The notes beneath the pieces were generated by a model. The model did not search any database and was not told the DNA's origin. It saw only the letters and a list, made by a program, of their open reading frames with translations. The position numbers and the translations under genes are program-made. Shown here piece after piece: positions 11,346 through 22,557 of a stretch of 64,000 nt of DNA; the stretch's first letter is position 1, and every line of letters begins with the position of its first letter. Source of the stretch: Muscardinus avellanarius (Eukaryota > Chordata > Mammalia > Rodentia > Gliridae); assembly GCA_963383645.1 (NCBI GenBank), contig OY726560.1, forward strand, positions 87,025,093 through 87,089,092, given 5' to 3'.

Positions 11346-11600
11346 ATTCTACCTGCTGCCGGGGCCATCTTAACCTCTCGAATATTTTTCTTTTTTTGTT
11401 TCCCTTTTTTTAAAAAATAAGAGAAGATAGTATGTGTGGTTTGGGGAGGATGTGGGATCAGGCACTCGGTAGCAATAATTTTTTTTTTCTTTCTGGGTGT
11501 AAGGGAGGGTCTCCTAAGGGTGCCCCGCCTGCGCCCACCCACCCTCCCAGGGTCGGGGTCATGCTGCCCAGACCTCCGGGCCCTTCCAGGTGGGGGGATC
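11346..11600 (-). mobile_element. Probable 5' leader of the composite element
   Basis: A GC-rich stretch (about 11500-11596) and an A-rich stretch (about 11380-11490) precede the first monomer. Single-copy-like AT-rich DNA resumes after about 11600. A weak 8-bp match, AATAAAAT, flanks the two ends of the whole element (near 11592-11600 and next to the tail at 6885-6898) and may be its target-site duplication. The exact 5' border is uncertain. Confidence 0.5.
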
Positions 11601-12904
11601 AATTTTATTGGTTTTTACATAATATACATTTTCTGTTCTAGGATCTCATTCAAGATACCACATTTTAAATACTCATCTCTCCTTCTTTCAAACTGTGACA
11701 GTTTGCAGACTTTCTTTGCATTGTGTGATATTAACCATGACAGGTTTGAGGAGTGATGATCATAGGTTTTGTAGATAGTACTGGGATTTATCCAGTGTTC
11801 TTCTTGTGCTTACATTAGAATTATGGGTCCTTGGAGGGAAGACTTAGAGGTGAGAGTTTCTTGCCATAATATCATAACAAGAATCTACACCATCCATATA
11901 GTTTACCACTGCTGATGATAACTTTGGTGACCTGGCTTAGGTCTCATCTTCTAGACTTCTCTACTGTGAAGCTTCTCTTCCCCACCCTCTCTTTTTTATA
12001 CTGTATCCTATAGAACAAACTCCCTATACTCAACCCATACTTAAGGGGAAAAGGGGGTAAGTATGTTGTTCCTCTTTGAAAGTAGAACATGTCTTAATTA
12101 TTTGGAATTCTCTTATACAGGAGAAGTATCTCCTCTATCATGTATTTGTTTGCTCAATAATGTATACCATCATATATACACACCAATATTTGTTTAATAC
12201 TTTGGTTATACTATATTCTTTACATTGTTGATTCCATCATTCTGCTTTAGCCAAATTTCACATGGTCCCTTTGTTCTTATACATAAAACATTGATATTTT
12301 CTTCATTTAAGTATCTTCTTGCTTTCTTTAACCCAAATGTGGTCATAGTGTGTACTTTGCTGTGCCATTTCGATTGCATGTGCATTTTATCTACTCTAAG
12401 GCTCACAGTCTCCTTATAGGGAAGCACAGAAGGATGAAACACAAGTACTTTTGAGCCCTTGATGATATAACTCAGTGTCCTCTGCCTATTGCCCATGTGG
12501 CCTTGGTCACATGACCTCTTCTTTCTTCATCTCAAATATATTAAGTGTCCTATACCAGTATGGGACAGAAACACCACTAGTTATGATGAGGTTTTAAATT
12601 CAACATGTGAGAAAATTTGTTCAATAACATTTCCCTTAAAGAATAAAATGAAAGACATTAAAGAATTTGGAAGTGACTAAAAAACATCAATGAGTGCTTA
12701 TTTGATGGAAACTATGAATGACCAATTCTCTTTAAATTATTTTAAAATCTTGGTTAAATTCTTAAAAATGATTGGTTCTAACTATCTATATGTTAGATTA
12801 GATGGCATGTTTCTAAACACACAAATTAAAAATAAAATATTATAAGTAAAATCTATATAGAGAAGGATCATAGAAAAAATAAGGGAGCAGTGGAATTATT
12901 TGGA
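11601..12904. other. Unassigned AT-rich DNA
   Basis: No gene or repeat was recognised. A 96-codon minus-strand open stretch at 12206-12496 has no recognisable motif. Confidence 0.5.
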
Positions 12905-13060
12905 TCCTTCTCCAAGTTCAGCCATAACTTCCATCTGAACTTGGCCTTGTTATTTCTATGCTGCCTTTTAATTTTCTCAGCTGTAAAACAAAGATGATGT
13001 ATCACCAATTGGCATTTTTAGAGCATGTATGAACTAGTGCTTTATTGTGATATAAATTGT
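12905..13060 (+). repeat. MIR-like remnant
   Basis: The blocks cttggccttgttatttct, ttttctcagctgtaaaac and aagatgatgtatcacc follow the MIR core order (a 'ttgggcaagttact', 'tcagtttcctcatctgtaaaa', 'gggataat' pattern). It is diverged. Confidence 0.55.
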
Positions 13061-13279
13061 CCAGATGAAATGATATACAGAACTCACACTATCTCTTGTT
13101 GTTATTAAGAAATATCACCCCCTAGTTCACATGGCAACTTCTTAAATTTTCCCTTAACCACAAAGGCTTTATTTAGCAAAAGTTTAAAAATGTTTTCAAA
13201 TGTTTTAACTATGTTTCCAGACCTGGGCTTGAAAATACATGTGATTATCATGATTTTTTCACCCTCCATTTTATTCTCT

Positions 13280-13410
13280 TTTTAGTATATTTTATTGTTG
13301 CATTGTAATTTTTACATCATAATAAGGCTCAGAGTGATATAAACATACATGCACATAGCTGTTAGTGTGCTTTCTTCTAGATTCTAGCCTGCTCCTCCAC
13401 CTCACCATAC
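13280..13410 (-). mobile_element. L1 3'UTR fragment
   Basis: Reads in reverse as the short 3' terminal block of the local L1 family: the attgttgcattgtaat block, the tacatcataat block and an acatacatgcacata block, then a C-rich stretch. Confidence 0.6.
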
Positions 13411-14472
13411 ATATTTTTGAGATGAGCACAGATAATTTCATATATGTATGTAGCATTACTTCAGCTGTTTCCTTAATTGAGTAGTCATTTTAACATCATT
13501 AAAGTTTTTAAAGATTTTTTTCATGCAGTGACACAATAATGCACTTCCTTGTGCAATTGACAAGGTTTATATAGAGAAATCAACATTGAGCCAATATTTC
13601 ATTAGTTCAAGACTAATCTATGAGAATTTACTAGATATCTTACTGGCACTGTTCTAAATATGAAGAATTGATGGAGTAAACATGTAACATGTTTGTTTAT
13701 TCTAACTGTATTAGGATACACTGAATAATATTGTAATCTTGATAGAAGACATAAGACAGTTGTTTGAAGAAAATTTAAGAACAAATAGAAGTATGAATGA
13801 GAGTGTTAGGTTAAAGGTAAAGTAAGAGTGAGAATATATTCATTTTTATATAATTACATGCATGCATATATGCATGCATTTATGAAACTTATAATATGTA
13901 AATTGTAGCCACATGTGTGTGTGGTAAGGACAGCTTGATAAACTTTACAAAGTTAGCAAACCATTTAAAGAGAGAAACTAGACCAGCAGATCCAAAAGCT
14001 TTCCTTGTAATACTGCCCCATTAATGCCTATATTGATATAAAACTCCTAAACTCAAATTTCACAGATAAGATTGTCTTATACTTGAAATTCTTATGAATG
14101 GAAGCATATCATGTGTATTCTTTTGGCCAGCATCATATTTAAGATGGCCATATACACTGTTGTGTGTCAATACCTGTTTATAAAACTATGTTCCACTGAC
14201 AAATGTATTACACTCTTCTATTGCTGATTGTGGTGTATTTAGCCTGTGTTCTTGTGGAGCTATGGTAAATTAAATCAGAGTAAACATCCTGGTTGAATGT
14301 GTTCCTAGGATTCTGTGATTTAGGACTCTGCTAATTTTGGGCTTCAGGATTAGCATGCATCTTACTTCAATAGATACTGATTGTAATAGTGTCCTCTCCC
14401 ACTCCAATAGATACTGATATTGTCAGTGTCCCCTCCTATTCTAGTTTCACTACAAAGTTATAGACACTTAAT
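13411..14472. other. Unassigned AT-rich DNA
   Basis: No gene seen. It contains the perfect palindrome listed separately at 13858-13879. Confidence 0.5.
13858..13879. repeat. 22-bp perfect palindrome
   Basis: ATGCATGCATA followed directly by its reverse complement TATGCATGCAT, with no spacer. It is alternating purine-pyrimidine throughout. Confidence 0.9.
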
Positions 14473-14650
14473 ACCAAGTATGGCAATACACACCTGCAAT
14501 CCCAGTATTTGGGAGACTGAGACAGGAGGATCACAGGTAGGAGGCCAGCCTCAGCAATTTATGAGACTCTGTTTCAAAATAAAACATGAAAAGAGCTGAA
14601 TGTGTAGCTCAGAATGCTGCTGTATTCAATCCCCAGTACAAAAAAAATTA
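14473..14650 (+). repeat. B1-ID SINE
   Basis: Both halves are present, with aagtatggcaatacacacc at the B1 start and a poly(A) at 14641-14648. It is moderately diverged. Confidence 0.8.
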
Positions 14651-15039
14651 AAAACAGACACTTGGCATTCATGTTAGCCTTTCTGATAAGCATATAGTAC
14701 TATGGCCTGTTCAAGAAGGAAATGGTAACTTCTATTTTATTCATTTGTCTTGAAATTTTAACCTTTTACATGAAAGAGCTTCACATATTTTTATGTCCTT
14801 TTCAGTGCATGAAATTATAAGGGACAATGTGTGTTAGAGTTGCTGCTGACTAGCGAGGATCTCTTGGTCTCCTGGCTAAGGGTGTCTCCACCAGTTTTCT
14901 CCACTGCAGAATCATCACTTTTTTATCTTATGGGGATATTAAAAATTTTACAAATATATTTTTAAGTATCATTGTGATGTTGAGAATCATGTCCTCATGT
15001 CCTACCACTGAGCAACACTTTAAACTCTACAAGATTCTT

Positions 15040-15115
15040 TTTCTTCTTTCCTTCCTTTGTTCCTTCCTTCCTTCCTACCTACATTTCTTTCTTCCTTTCT
15101 TTCCTTTCTTTTTTG
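15040..15115. repeat. (CCTT)n / pyrimidine microsatellite
   Basis: An interrupted TTCC/TTTC tract, directly upstream of a reversed SINE. It probably grew from that SINE's tail complement. Confidence 0.85.
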
Positions 15116-15127
15116 GAAGGGGAAATG

Positions 15128-15292
15128 TCTAGGGTTGGGATTCAGTGGCATTCTGCCTTTGACCTATATCTTCATCTCTTTTTAGTTTTTATTTAGAAAC
15201 AGGGTCTTGTTAAGTTACTGAGGCTGGCTTAGAACCTGCAATTCTACTGTCTTGGCCCCACAGGTATTGGAATTAGTCATGTGCCATTGCAA
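15128..15292 (-). repeat. B1-ID SINE, degenerate
   Basis: The complement of the ID half (gggattcagtggcattctgcc) is joined through a short T-rich linker to the B1 half (aaacagggtcttgttaagtt). Confidence 0.75.
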
Positions 15293-16579
15293 AAATGAAA
15301 TATTCTATTCCCAATTATTATTTTGAACATTGATTGTATCATCCATTAATGAAGTTTTCACAGCAATTATTTCTTAAGTATTTGAAAAAATATCAATTTA
15401 ATACTTTTTCTATTCATTTCAATTTTTTGCTGGAATTTTACTCTAAAGCATAACCTTCACCTACATGTATTGCTATATTGAATTTTATCACAATAAACTC
15501 TTAAGTCTTTATTTTGCATTACCCACTATAATCCATTTGCTATAATTATTTATTTTGATCTTCAAGCTTGCAGTGGGCCACTAGATATACAATTGGCTCC
15601 TATATCACTTCAAATGGTTCCATAAATTTTTTTAGGACTTTGTTAGTTTTTTATATTCCCAGAATTTCCAGGCTCACCTGGAATTTTCTTAGCTTTTCCA
15701 TGGAATCAAATATTTCTTTAAAGCATTGTGGTTCCTTTTGCTGAAGAATGCTATTTGGCAGCTGTATCCCAATGAATGTATCTGCTCATTGGTACTGGAT
15801 TGCTACCCTCATTATTCATCTAGCAATGTCTATCTACCATCTAACCCCTCAGCAATGTCTATCTAACATCTAATCTCTCAGCCTGACTCTCTTTCTATCT
15901 CCTAACTATCTAGACATGCACCAGAGATTCCAATCAAACACACTTTCCCTCTTTTTTCTTAAGTGGAACTCATTTCTCTAACAGTAAGAACCCTGGTTTT
16001 CATTTTTTATACTATGTTGATGCTTTACTCAATTGCAAAATATGTACTAAGTAGTTTTTGAATAGTTCAACCTGTGTTACTCTGAAAATTATTTTACTAA
16101 CTAGTTTGAATATTTTTGGGAGCTATATTTTAAACCTAAATAGTATTGTATCAATGCTGTTTCTAAGATTACCAAAACTGGTACTTTACTTGTCCATTCC
16201 TTGCAATGCTATATTATTCTATAAAATCCATTAAAATTATTCGGCATTTTTTTGTATTGAATGTGTGGTTTCCAATAAATATTGGTTGACTTACAAACTT
16301 ATATGTTTCACATGCATTTCTCTGAACATTAATAAAATAAAGCATTTTATTAGTATTTTCTTTGCTTTAAAATGATTTGTGGAAATTTTTATATATTTGG
16401 TATATATGTACTTTATCCAATACACATATCATAAATATTTGATTTAATAATAATGGCCTAATATATATTTCTCTCCTAATAAACAGAAATTCCTATATTT
16501 AATGCTGTCTAATTGATATTTTTAAAATGTTCTTAAAAGTTCTTAAAAATGTTCTTAAAAATGAACTTAAGATGAACTT
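15293..16579. other. Unassigned AT-rich DNA, ending in a GTTCTTAAAA-rich stretch
   Basis: No gene seen. From about 16525 the sequence is built of repeated and inverted gttcttaa / ttaagaac-like words. The same words continue after copy B at 19890-19945, so copy B landed inside this low-complexity stretch. Confidence 0.6.
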
Positions 16580-16623
16580 AAGATAAGTTCTTGGGACTTC
16601 CAGGAAGATGGAGACCAAGAAAA

Positions 16624-16643
16624 GCGGGGCTTAAGAGCCCCGC
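16624..16643 (+). other. 5'-terminal RNA hairpin, copy B first 5'UTR
   Basis: GCGGGGCT and AGCCCCGC form a perfect 8-bp stem around the tetraloop TAAG, about 31 nt from the element's 5' end. Confidence 0.75.
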
Positions 16644-16907
16644 TAACAACAAATCTCCATTACCACAAAATCAGCGCCTTTCATAGCCAGAAAACACCAT
16701 CACCAGTGAAACAAAAAATCACCAGGCTCCAGAGAGAAAGCGAACTGAGAACAGAGCCACAGAGGAGATAACCGGCCTCACGCCCGAGGACGCGGCAGAC
16801 GCGGCAGCAGCGCCATACTGCCAGCGGCACTGGCGAATTCACGGGACGGCTACAGCAAGCCGAGGTGAGCCACTGTGGAACAGCCAGGCGGGATTTCTCC
16901 GCGCAGA

Positions 16908-17099
16908 TTTAATCCCATTCTATTAGTAACTGTTAACTCTGTTTACATTGTCTTTGGATATACAATTTTTTTTTTTTTTTAGGGAGTTTGTATACTCTTC
17001 TGTTGCCTGTGCCATTAAAATCATAACCAAGAAATCACTGCCAATTTCAATGCTGTGAGGTGTAATGACCCAGATTTTCTCCTAAAAGTTTATAGTCTT
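16908..17099 (-). repeat. Displaced antisense-ORF2 piece between two 5'UTRs
   Basis: Matches about 18951-19146 of the same element: tttacattgtctttggatat, the poly(T) run, agggagtttgtatactc, and ttctcctaaaagtttata occur in order. It starts abruptly after gcgcaga of 5'UTR 1 and ends at tatagtctt, where the second 5'UTR begins. ORF2 sense is on the minus strand. Confidence 0.85.
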
Positions 17100-17111
17100 G
17101 GGACATCCGGG

Positions 17112-17120
17112 AAGATGGCG
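17112..17120 (+). promoter_or_regulatory. YY1-like site at the element's 5' end
   Basis: AAGATGGCG lies at about +13 to +21 of the second 5'UTR of copy B. Human L1 carries a YY1 site in a comparable position, where it directs accurate initiation. The site is altered in the first 5'UTR of copy B (aagatggag) and in copy C (aagatagcg). Confidence 0.5.
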
Positions 17121-17130
17121 ACCGAGAAAA

Positions 17131-17150
17131 GCGGGGCTTAAGAGCCCCGC
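17131..17150 (+). other. 5'-terminal RNA hairpin, copy B second 5'UTR
   Basis: Same 20-nt hairpin as at 16624-16643, identical in stem and loop. Confidence 0.75.
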
Positions 17151-17893
17151 TAACAACAAATCTCCATTACCACAAAATAAGCACCTTTCATAGCCAGAAA
17201 ACACCATCACCAGTGAAACAAAAAATCACCAGGCTCCAGAGAGAACGCGAACTGAGAACAGAGCCACAGAGGAGATACACCGGCCTCGCGCCCGAAGACG
17301 CGGCAGACGCGGCAGCAGCACCATATTGCCGGCGGCACTGGTGAATTCACGGGACGGCTACAGCAAGCCGAGGTGAGCCACTGTGGAACAGCCAGGAGGG
17401 ATTTCTCCGCGCAGAGAGCATCTAAAGCTCCCAGTGGCCGAGCTCAGCACACACTGCAGGGATTCAGAGTAGAAATCAAAACCAAGAAGAAAAACGCCAG
17501 CCCCACAGCCGAGGGCGTAGCAGCGGCGCCATATTGACACCGGCGTCAGCAGCACCGAATTCAGCGAGTCCAGTACAGCTACATCTGCGTACTCAAGAAC
17601 AGTGAGTCAAATTGCGGGCCACAGAGGAGAAATCCCAGTACTGTACTCCCTAGGACTTGACCCAGTGGGGGAGGGGCGGTGGCAGAGATATCACACCATA
17701 GGAGAACGTGCAACCTGGCACACCCCACAGTCTAAAGCAGCATCTATCGACTCTCTGGGTCGGAGACTCTGTGATACAACCCAGTAAAGGAGTAGTGGGG
17801 TCTGAGATACTACTGACTCGAGATCCAGAACACCTTAAGTGAAGTCATAGTGACCCAAGAAAGAACCCAGTGAAGGCACAAACATCCGAAATC

Positions 17894-18775
17894 ATGGGAA
17901 AGAGGAATAATACTGGAGCAATGAATGCCCACAACCCCACAACATCAGAACCCGATAAAACAGAAAATCAGAGATTTCTAGAAGATCAAATCAGGAAACT
18001 AACTGTAGAAATAATAGAGGTGCTTCGAAAAGAACTCAGAGAGAGCCAAAAAGAGATAAAGGATGCAATTAATGAAGTAAAGGCCTCAATTCAAAGCACA
18101 AACAACCAATTAGAACACATGGAGAACAGAATCTCGCTCTTAGAAGATGAGCAATCCAAAAATGAACGCATAGTTTCTAATCTAGAAAAAAAATCCGACA
18201 GCAGGAATCTGACATTGAAGAAATATGGGCCCATTTCAAGAGAGCTAACCTAAGAATAATTGGAATAGAGGAGGGAAAAGAAAGTGAAACCAAAGGGATC
18301 AACAATCTCTTCAAGGAAGTAATAGCAGAAAATTTTCCAAACATAGAGCAAGAGGTTGATACACAGGTCCAGGAAACTTATAGAACTCCCTTTAGACAGG
18401 ATCAGAGAAGAGGATCCCCATGCCACATAATTGTCAAAATGACCAATGTGAAAGCCAAGCAGAGAATCTTAAAGGCAACAAAAACAAAGGGCCAACTGAC
18501 ATTCAGAGGCAAACCAATTAGAATCACTCCAGACTTCCCAAACCAAGTCATGAGAGCCAGAAGGGCTTGGAGTAACATATTCCAAACTCTGAAAGAAAAC
18601 AACTTCCAGCCAAAAATTTCCTACCCAGCAAAACTTTCTATCAAATTAGATGGAGAAATAAGAAGCTTCCATGACAAACAGAAACTGAAGGAATTTATGT
18701 CTTCAAAACCAGCACTAGAGAAAATACTCAAAGAGATTAACTACAAAGAAGAAATAGGTAACACACTCCAGAACT
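17894..18775 (+). pseudogene. Frameshifted L1-type ORF1, copy B
   Basis: This is the best preserved ORF1 in the window. The ATG at 17894 is preferred over the in-frame ATG at 17870 because its MGKRNN start aligns with copies A and C. Residues 1-45 are an acidic, disordered N-terminus. They are followed by a coiled coil (about 46-100: ELRESQKEIKDAINEV, NRISLLEDEQ). A net 1-bp loss in an A-run near 18190 shifts the frame just before the RRM. Without it the frame would continue through the RRM (LRIIGIEEGK), the [13 protein letters not shown] block and a C-terminus at 18775. No reverse transcriptase follows. An autonomous source must supply ORF2p in trans. Confidence 0.85.
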
Positions 18776-18799
18776 AGAGAAACAAGATTTTCCATCCAA

Positions 18800-19560
18800 C
18801 AGACAACTAAGATTGGTTATCTGTGGAGATTCATTATTTATGTTAGTCTTTTACCTATCTCTAAATTTTATTGTTTGCTTTTATTGTTGTTAATTTTTAG
18901 GATTTCTAGTTGGAATATTAATATACCTTCAGATATAGCATTTAGAAATATTTTATCCCATTTAATCAGTAACATTTAACTCTGTTTACATTGTCTTTGG
19001 ATATACAATATATTTTTTTAATTTTTTAGGGAGTTTGTATACTCTTCTGTTGCCTGTGCCATTGAAATCATATCCAAGAAATCACTGCCAATTTCAATGT
19101 TGTGAGGTTTAATGACCCAGATTTTCTCCTAAAAGTTTATAGTCTTAAGATTTATATTTAGGTCTATTATCTATTTTGAGTTAATATTTGTATATGGGAT
19201 TAGGTAAGGGTCCAATGTTATTCTTTTCCATGTAATTATTATTTTTTAACAATATTTAGTTAAAAGATTATCATTTCCACCACCAAATGTTCGTGGAAAC
19301 CTTGTCAAAAATAACTTGAAAATATAGGGAAGAATTTAGCTCTAGGCTTTTATTTAACTCCAATGGTATATATATCTGCCTTTAGAATAGTACTACACTG
19401 TTTCAATTATTGTAGCTTTATATGGTTTGAAATCAGAAAATATATATCTTCTAGCTTTGTTCTTTTTCAAAATCGTTTTGGGTACCTAGAGTCCATATTC
19501 CATATTAGGATAGATTTTTTTCTGAAAAATAAATATATAAATATATGATAGTTTCACCAA
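18800..19560 (-). repeat. Captured antisense L1 ORF2 segment in copy B
   Basis: Homologous to 7620-8340 of copy A and about 31080-31780 of copy C. Read on the minus strand it follows L1 ORF2 order but is heavily decayed with many stops. It holds a T-run at about 19010-19028. Confidence 0.8.
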
Positions 19561-20191
19561 AAAAATAGAAAAAAAATATTCTCTTGTAAGAAATAAAGCA
19601 AAAAGAAATATTGAAATGTTATCTTTAAGTCATCAAAAGCTTGGTATCAGACAAATGAAACTGTTATGTGAGATTATCATTTTTAATTTTAGATAAATTG
19701 CCATAATACTAGATGTCAACTACTAAGCCAAGCATGGGAGGGAGGGATAGGGAGAGAATGGGGTGGGGATTGGGTGGGGGCTGACTGGGAAAAGTGTGCA
19801 TGTATGTCTACAAAAGTATGTATCCTACTATGATGTATGAATACAGTGCACCAATAAAAAATTTTGGGAAAAAAAAAGATACGTTTTTTATAAATGAACT
19901 TTTAAGAACTTAAAAAGTTCTTTAAAATGTTCTTAAAAGTTTTTATATTCTGTAAGGTTATATTTTCATATATATTTATATTTTTTCATATATTTCATGT
20001 AGTATGAAAATCATGAATATATTTTTAAGTTTCTAATAAAACAGATTGTCATTTAGATTGACAGAGTATCTCTAGTAGGCTTTTGTGGATGATAAAAGAG
20101 AGAGAGAGAGAGCAGTCAAGTGTTTTTTCAGTTAAAAGACAATCCACTGCCATTTATTTATATATTTTTATTTTATAATTTTTACTTAATT

Positions 20192-20240
20192 ATGATACTG
20201 GTAATTGAACCCATGTCTGAGCTGCACCCCAACACTATTT

Positions 20241-20300
<60 letters not shown>

Positions 20301-20420
20301 TCATTTTGAAACAGAATCTCAATCTCACTAAGTAGCTGAGGGTGACCTCAAAAAAGCTCTCTTTCTGTCTAAACTGTCCAAGTACTGGAATTATATGCAT
20401 GTACCACAATACTGAGCTCA
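20192..20420 (-). repeat. B1-ID SINE with (CTTT)n linker
   Basis: The SINE's linker complement has expanded into about 16 CTTT units at 20238-20301, separating the ID half (20192-20237) from the B1 half (20302-20420). Confidence 0.85.
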
Positions 20421-20440
20421 ACATGTTTGTTTTAGACCCA

Positions 20441-20455
20441 TGTGGGGTGTGTGTG

Positions 20456-20498
<43 letters not shown>
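20441..20498. repeat. (TG)n microsatellite
   Basis: About 29 TG units with one interruption, abutting the tail side of a reversed L1 3' end. It was probably seeded in that A-rich tail. Confidence 0.95.
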
Positions 20499-20499
<1 letters not shown>

Positions 20500-21335
20500 A
20501 TTGTAGTCATACCTTTTAATGGGGTACAAGATGATACAGGCATACATGCACACATCACTCATTTAGCCCTTCCCTAATTTCCACCACATACCCCATTCCT
20601 CACCCCTCCTTCCTTCTCATGTTTGGCTTATTGATTGACTTTGATATGATTGTGAATGTGCATCATGTACATTAGGAAATTGCCCTCTCTCCCTCTCCCA
20701 TCCTACTCAGTTAAGTATCCTTATTTGCTCATCTCCCCAGATTCTGCATATTAGGAAGAATATCCTATTTTTCACTTTTTGTGGCTGACCAATCTCACTT
20801 AGCATAATGTTCTCTGGTTCCATCTATTTCCTTGAAAATGACATAATTTTTTTCTTCTTTATGGGATATGAAATACATATCCCATACTTTTGTAATCCAT
20901 TCATAGGTTCCATAGTTTGGCAATTGTGAATTGTGAGGCTATGAACATAGTTACACTTGCATTAGTTTAGTAGTTTGGTTTCCATTCTTTTGGGTAGAAA
21001 CACAGAAGTGGTAATCATGGATTATATGGTAAATTCATTCCCATTCTTCTGAAGATCCTTTGTTTTTCAAAGTGGTTATACTAATATTCAATCCCATCGG
21101 CAATGTTTTAAAGTTACTACTTCTCCATATCTTGGAACTATTTATTGTTTGTATTTTTAATGATTGCCATTCTAATTGAGGTTAGGTAAAATCTCAGGGT
21201 AGTTTTGTTTGCATCTATCTGCTAATGATGTTAAGCAAAATTTTCATATATTTATTGGTCATTTGAATTTTTCTTTTGAAAAGTATTTAGTTTGCTTGCC
21301 CAATTTTTGATTGGGTTATTTGTTTTCTTTTTTCT
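20499..21335 (-). mobile_element. L1 3' end, older copy
   Basis: In reverse: 3'UTR (20499-20720), then decayed ORF2 C-terminus. It stops at about 21335, where the poly(T) of the next L1 begins. More diverged than its neighbour at 21340. Confidence 0.8.
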
Positions 21336-21339
21336 TTTT

Positions 21340-22557
21340 CTTTTTTATTTACTAACTTGTATTGTTGCATTGTAGTTATACATTTTAATGGGATAAAATA
21401 TGGTAGAGACATACATGCACACATTACCCAATTAGCCCTTACCCATTTCCCACCTCCTTACCTCCCCCCCCCTCAATCTCATGCTTGGCTTAGTGATTGA
21501 CTTTGCTATGTTTGTTAAAGTGCATCATATGCTTTAGAGAATTTCCCTCTTCCCCCCTCCCATCCCCTCAATTTGGTCACCTTATTTGCTCATCTATAGA
21601 ATCTCCTTCATCTAGAGTTCTTCCTGTTACTCATTTCTCCCTAGCTTTCGCATAGTAGGGAAAGCATCTGATTTCTTAGTTTTTGTTACTGACCAATCTC
21701 GCTTAGCATAATGTCCTCAAGATCCATCCATTTCCCTGTAAATAATGTAATTTTTTTCTTTATGGCTGAGTAAAATTCCATTGTGTACATATCCCACAGT
21801 TTTGTAATCCATTCATCTGTTGATGAACATCTTGGCTGGTTCCATAGTTTAGCAATGGTGAATTTTGCAGTTATAAACATAGATACGCATGCATTAGTTT
21901 GGTTTTATTTCTTTTGGGTAGATACCCAGAAGTGGTATTGCTGGATCAAATGGTAAGTTTATTCCCATTCTTCTGAGAATCCTCCATACTGTTTTCTGAA
22001 GTGGTTGCAGTGATTTGCAATCACACCAACAATGTTTTAGAGTTTCCACTTCTATACATTCTCACCAGCATTTGTTGTTGTTTGTGTTTTGAATAATTGC
22101 CATTCTAGTTAGAGTTAGGTGAAATCTCAGGGTAGTTTTGACTTTCTTCTCTCTGATTGCTAATAATGTTGAGCATTTTAATGCATTTATTGGCTATTTG
22201 AATATCTTCCTTCATAAATGTCTATTTCATTCACTTGCCCATTTTTTGATTGGGTTGTTTTTTTAGTGATGAATTTCTTGAGTTCTCTGCATATTCTAGA
22301 TATTAGTCCTCTATCAGAGGAGTAGTTGGTAAAAATATTCTCCCATTCTGTTGGCTCATGGTTGACGTTTCCTTTGCTGTACAAAACCTCTTGTTTCATG
22401 CAATCCCACGTATTGATTCACCTTTTAGTTTGCTGTGCCTTTGGGGTCTTGTTGAGAAAGGTTTTATCTGTGCCTATGTGTTGCAGTGTTGGACCTATGC
22501 CCTCTTCAAGGATTTTCAAGGTCTCTGGTCTAATTTCCAAGTCTCAGTGCAATACCC
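21340..22557 (-). mobile_element. L1 3' end, main part of a twin-primed copy
   Basis: Poly(T), 3'UTR with a C-run at 21465-21472, then ORF2 C-terminal sequence including the region encoding [19 protein letters not shown] (minus, within 22187-22399). The orientation flips at about 22557. Confidence 0.85.

Larger units (their letters stand above)
16593..19875 (+). mobile_element. HAL1-like retrotransposon copy B, with duplicated 5'UTR
   Basis: Layout: 5'UTR copy 1 (16593-16907), a 192-bp piece of the family's own antisense ORF2 segment (16908-17099), a second and complete 5'UTR (from 17100), ORF1 (17894-18775), antisense ORF2 segment (about 18800-19560), 3'UTR, poly(A). The whole array is bracketed by 13-bp target-site duplications: AAGATAAGTTCTT at 16580-16592 and AAGATACGTTTTT at 19876-19888, 11 of 13 identical. 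The array therefore probably inserted as a single unit, with the internal duplication already present in the RNA or formed during reverse transcription. Confidence 0.88.

Noticed and set aside
14473..14650. tRNA gene suggested by Pol III box-like words in ID halves
   Set aside because: The ID half is an ancient tRNA-Ala derivative inside a SINE; no cloverleaf can be closed.
20238..20301. Regular (CTTT)n array as a CRISPR-like or satellite array
   Set aside because: Simple microsatellite in a SINE linker; no spacers. No CRISPR or other prokaryotic feature occurs in this mammalian DNA.
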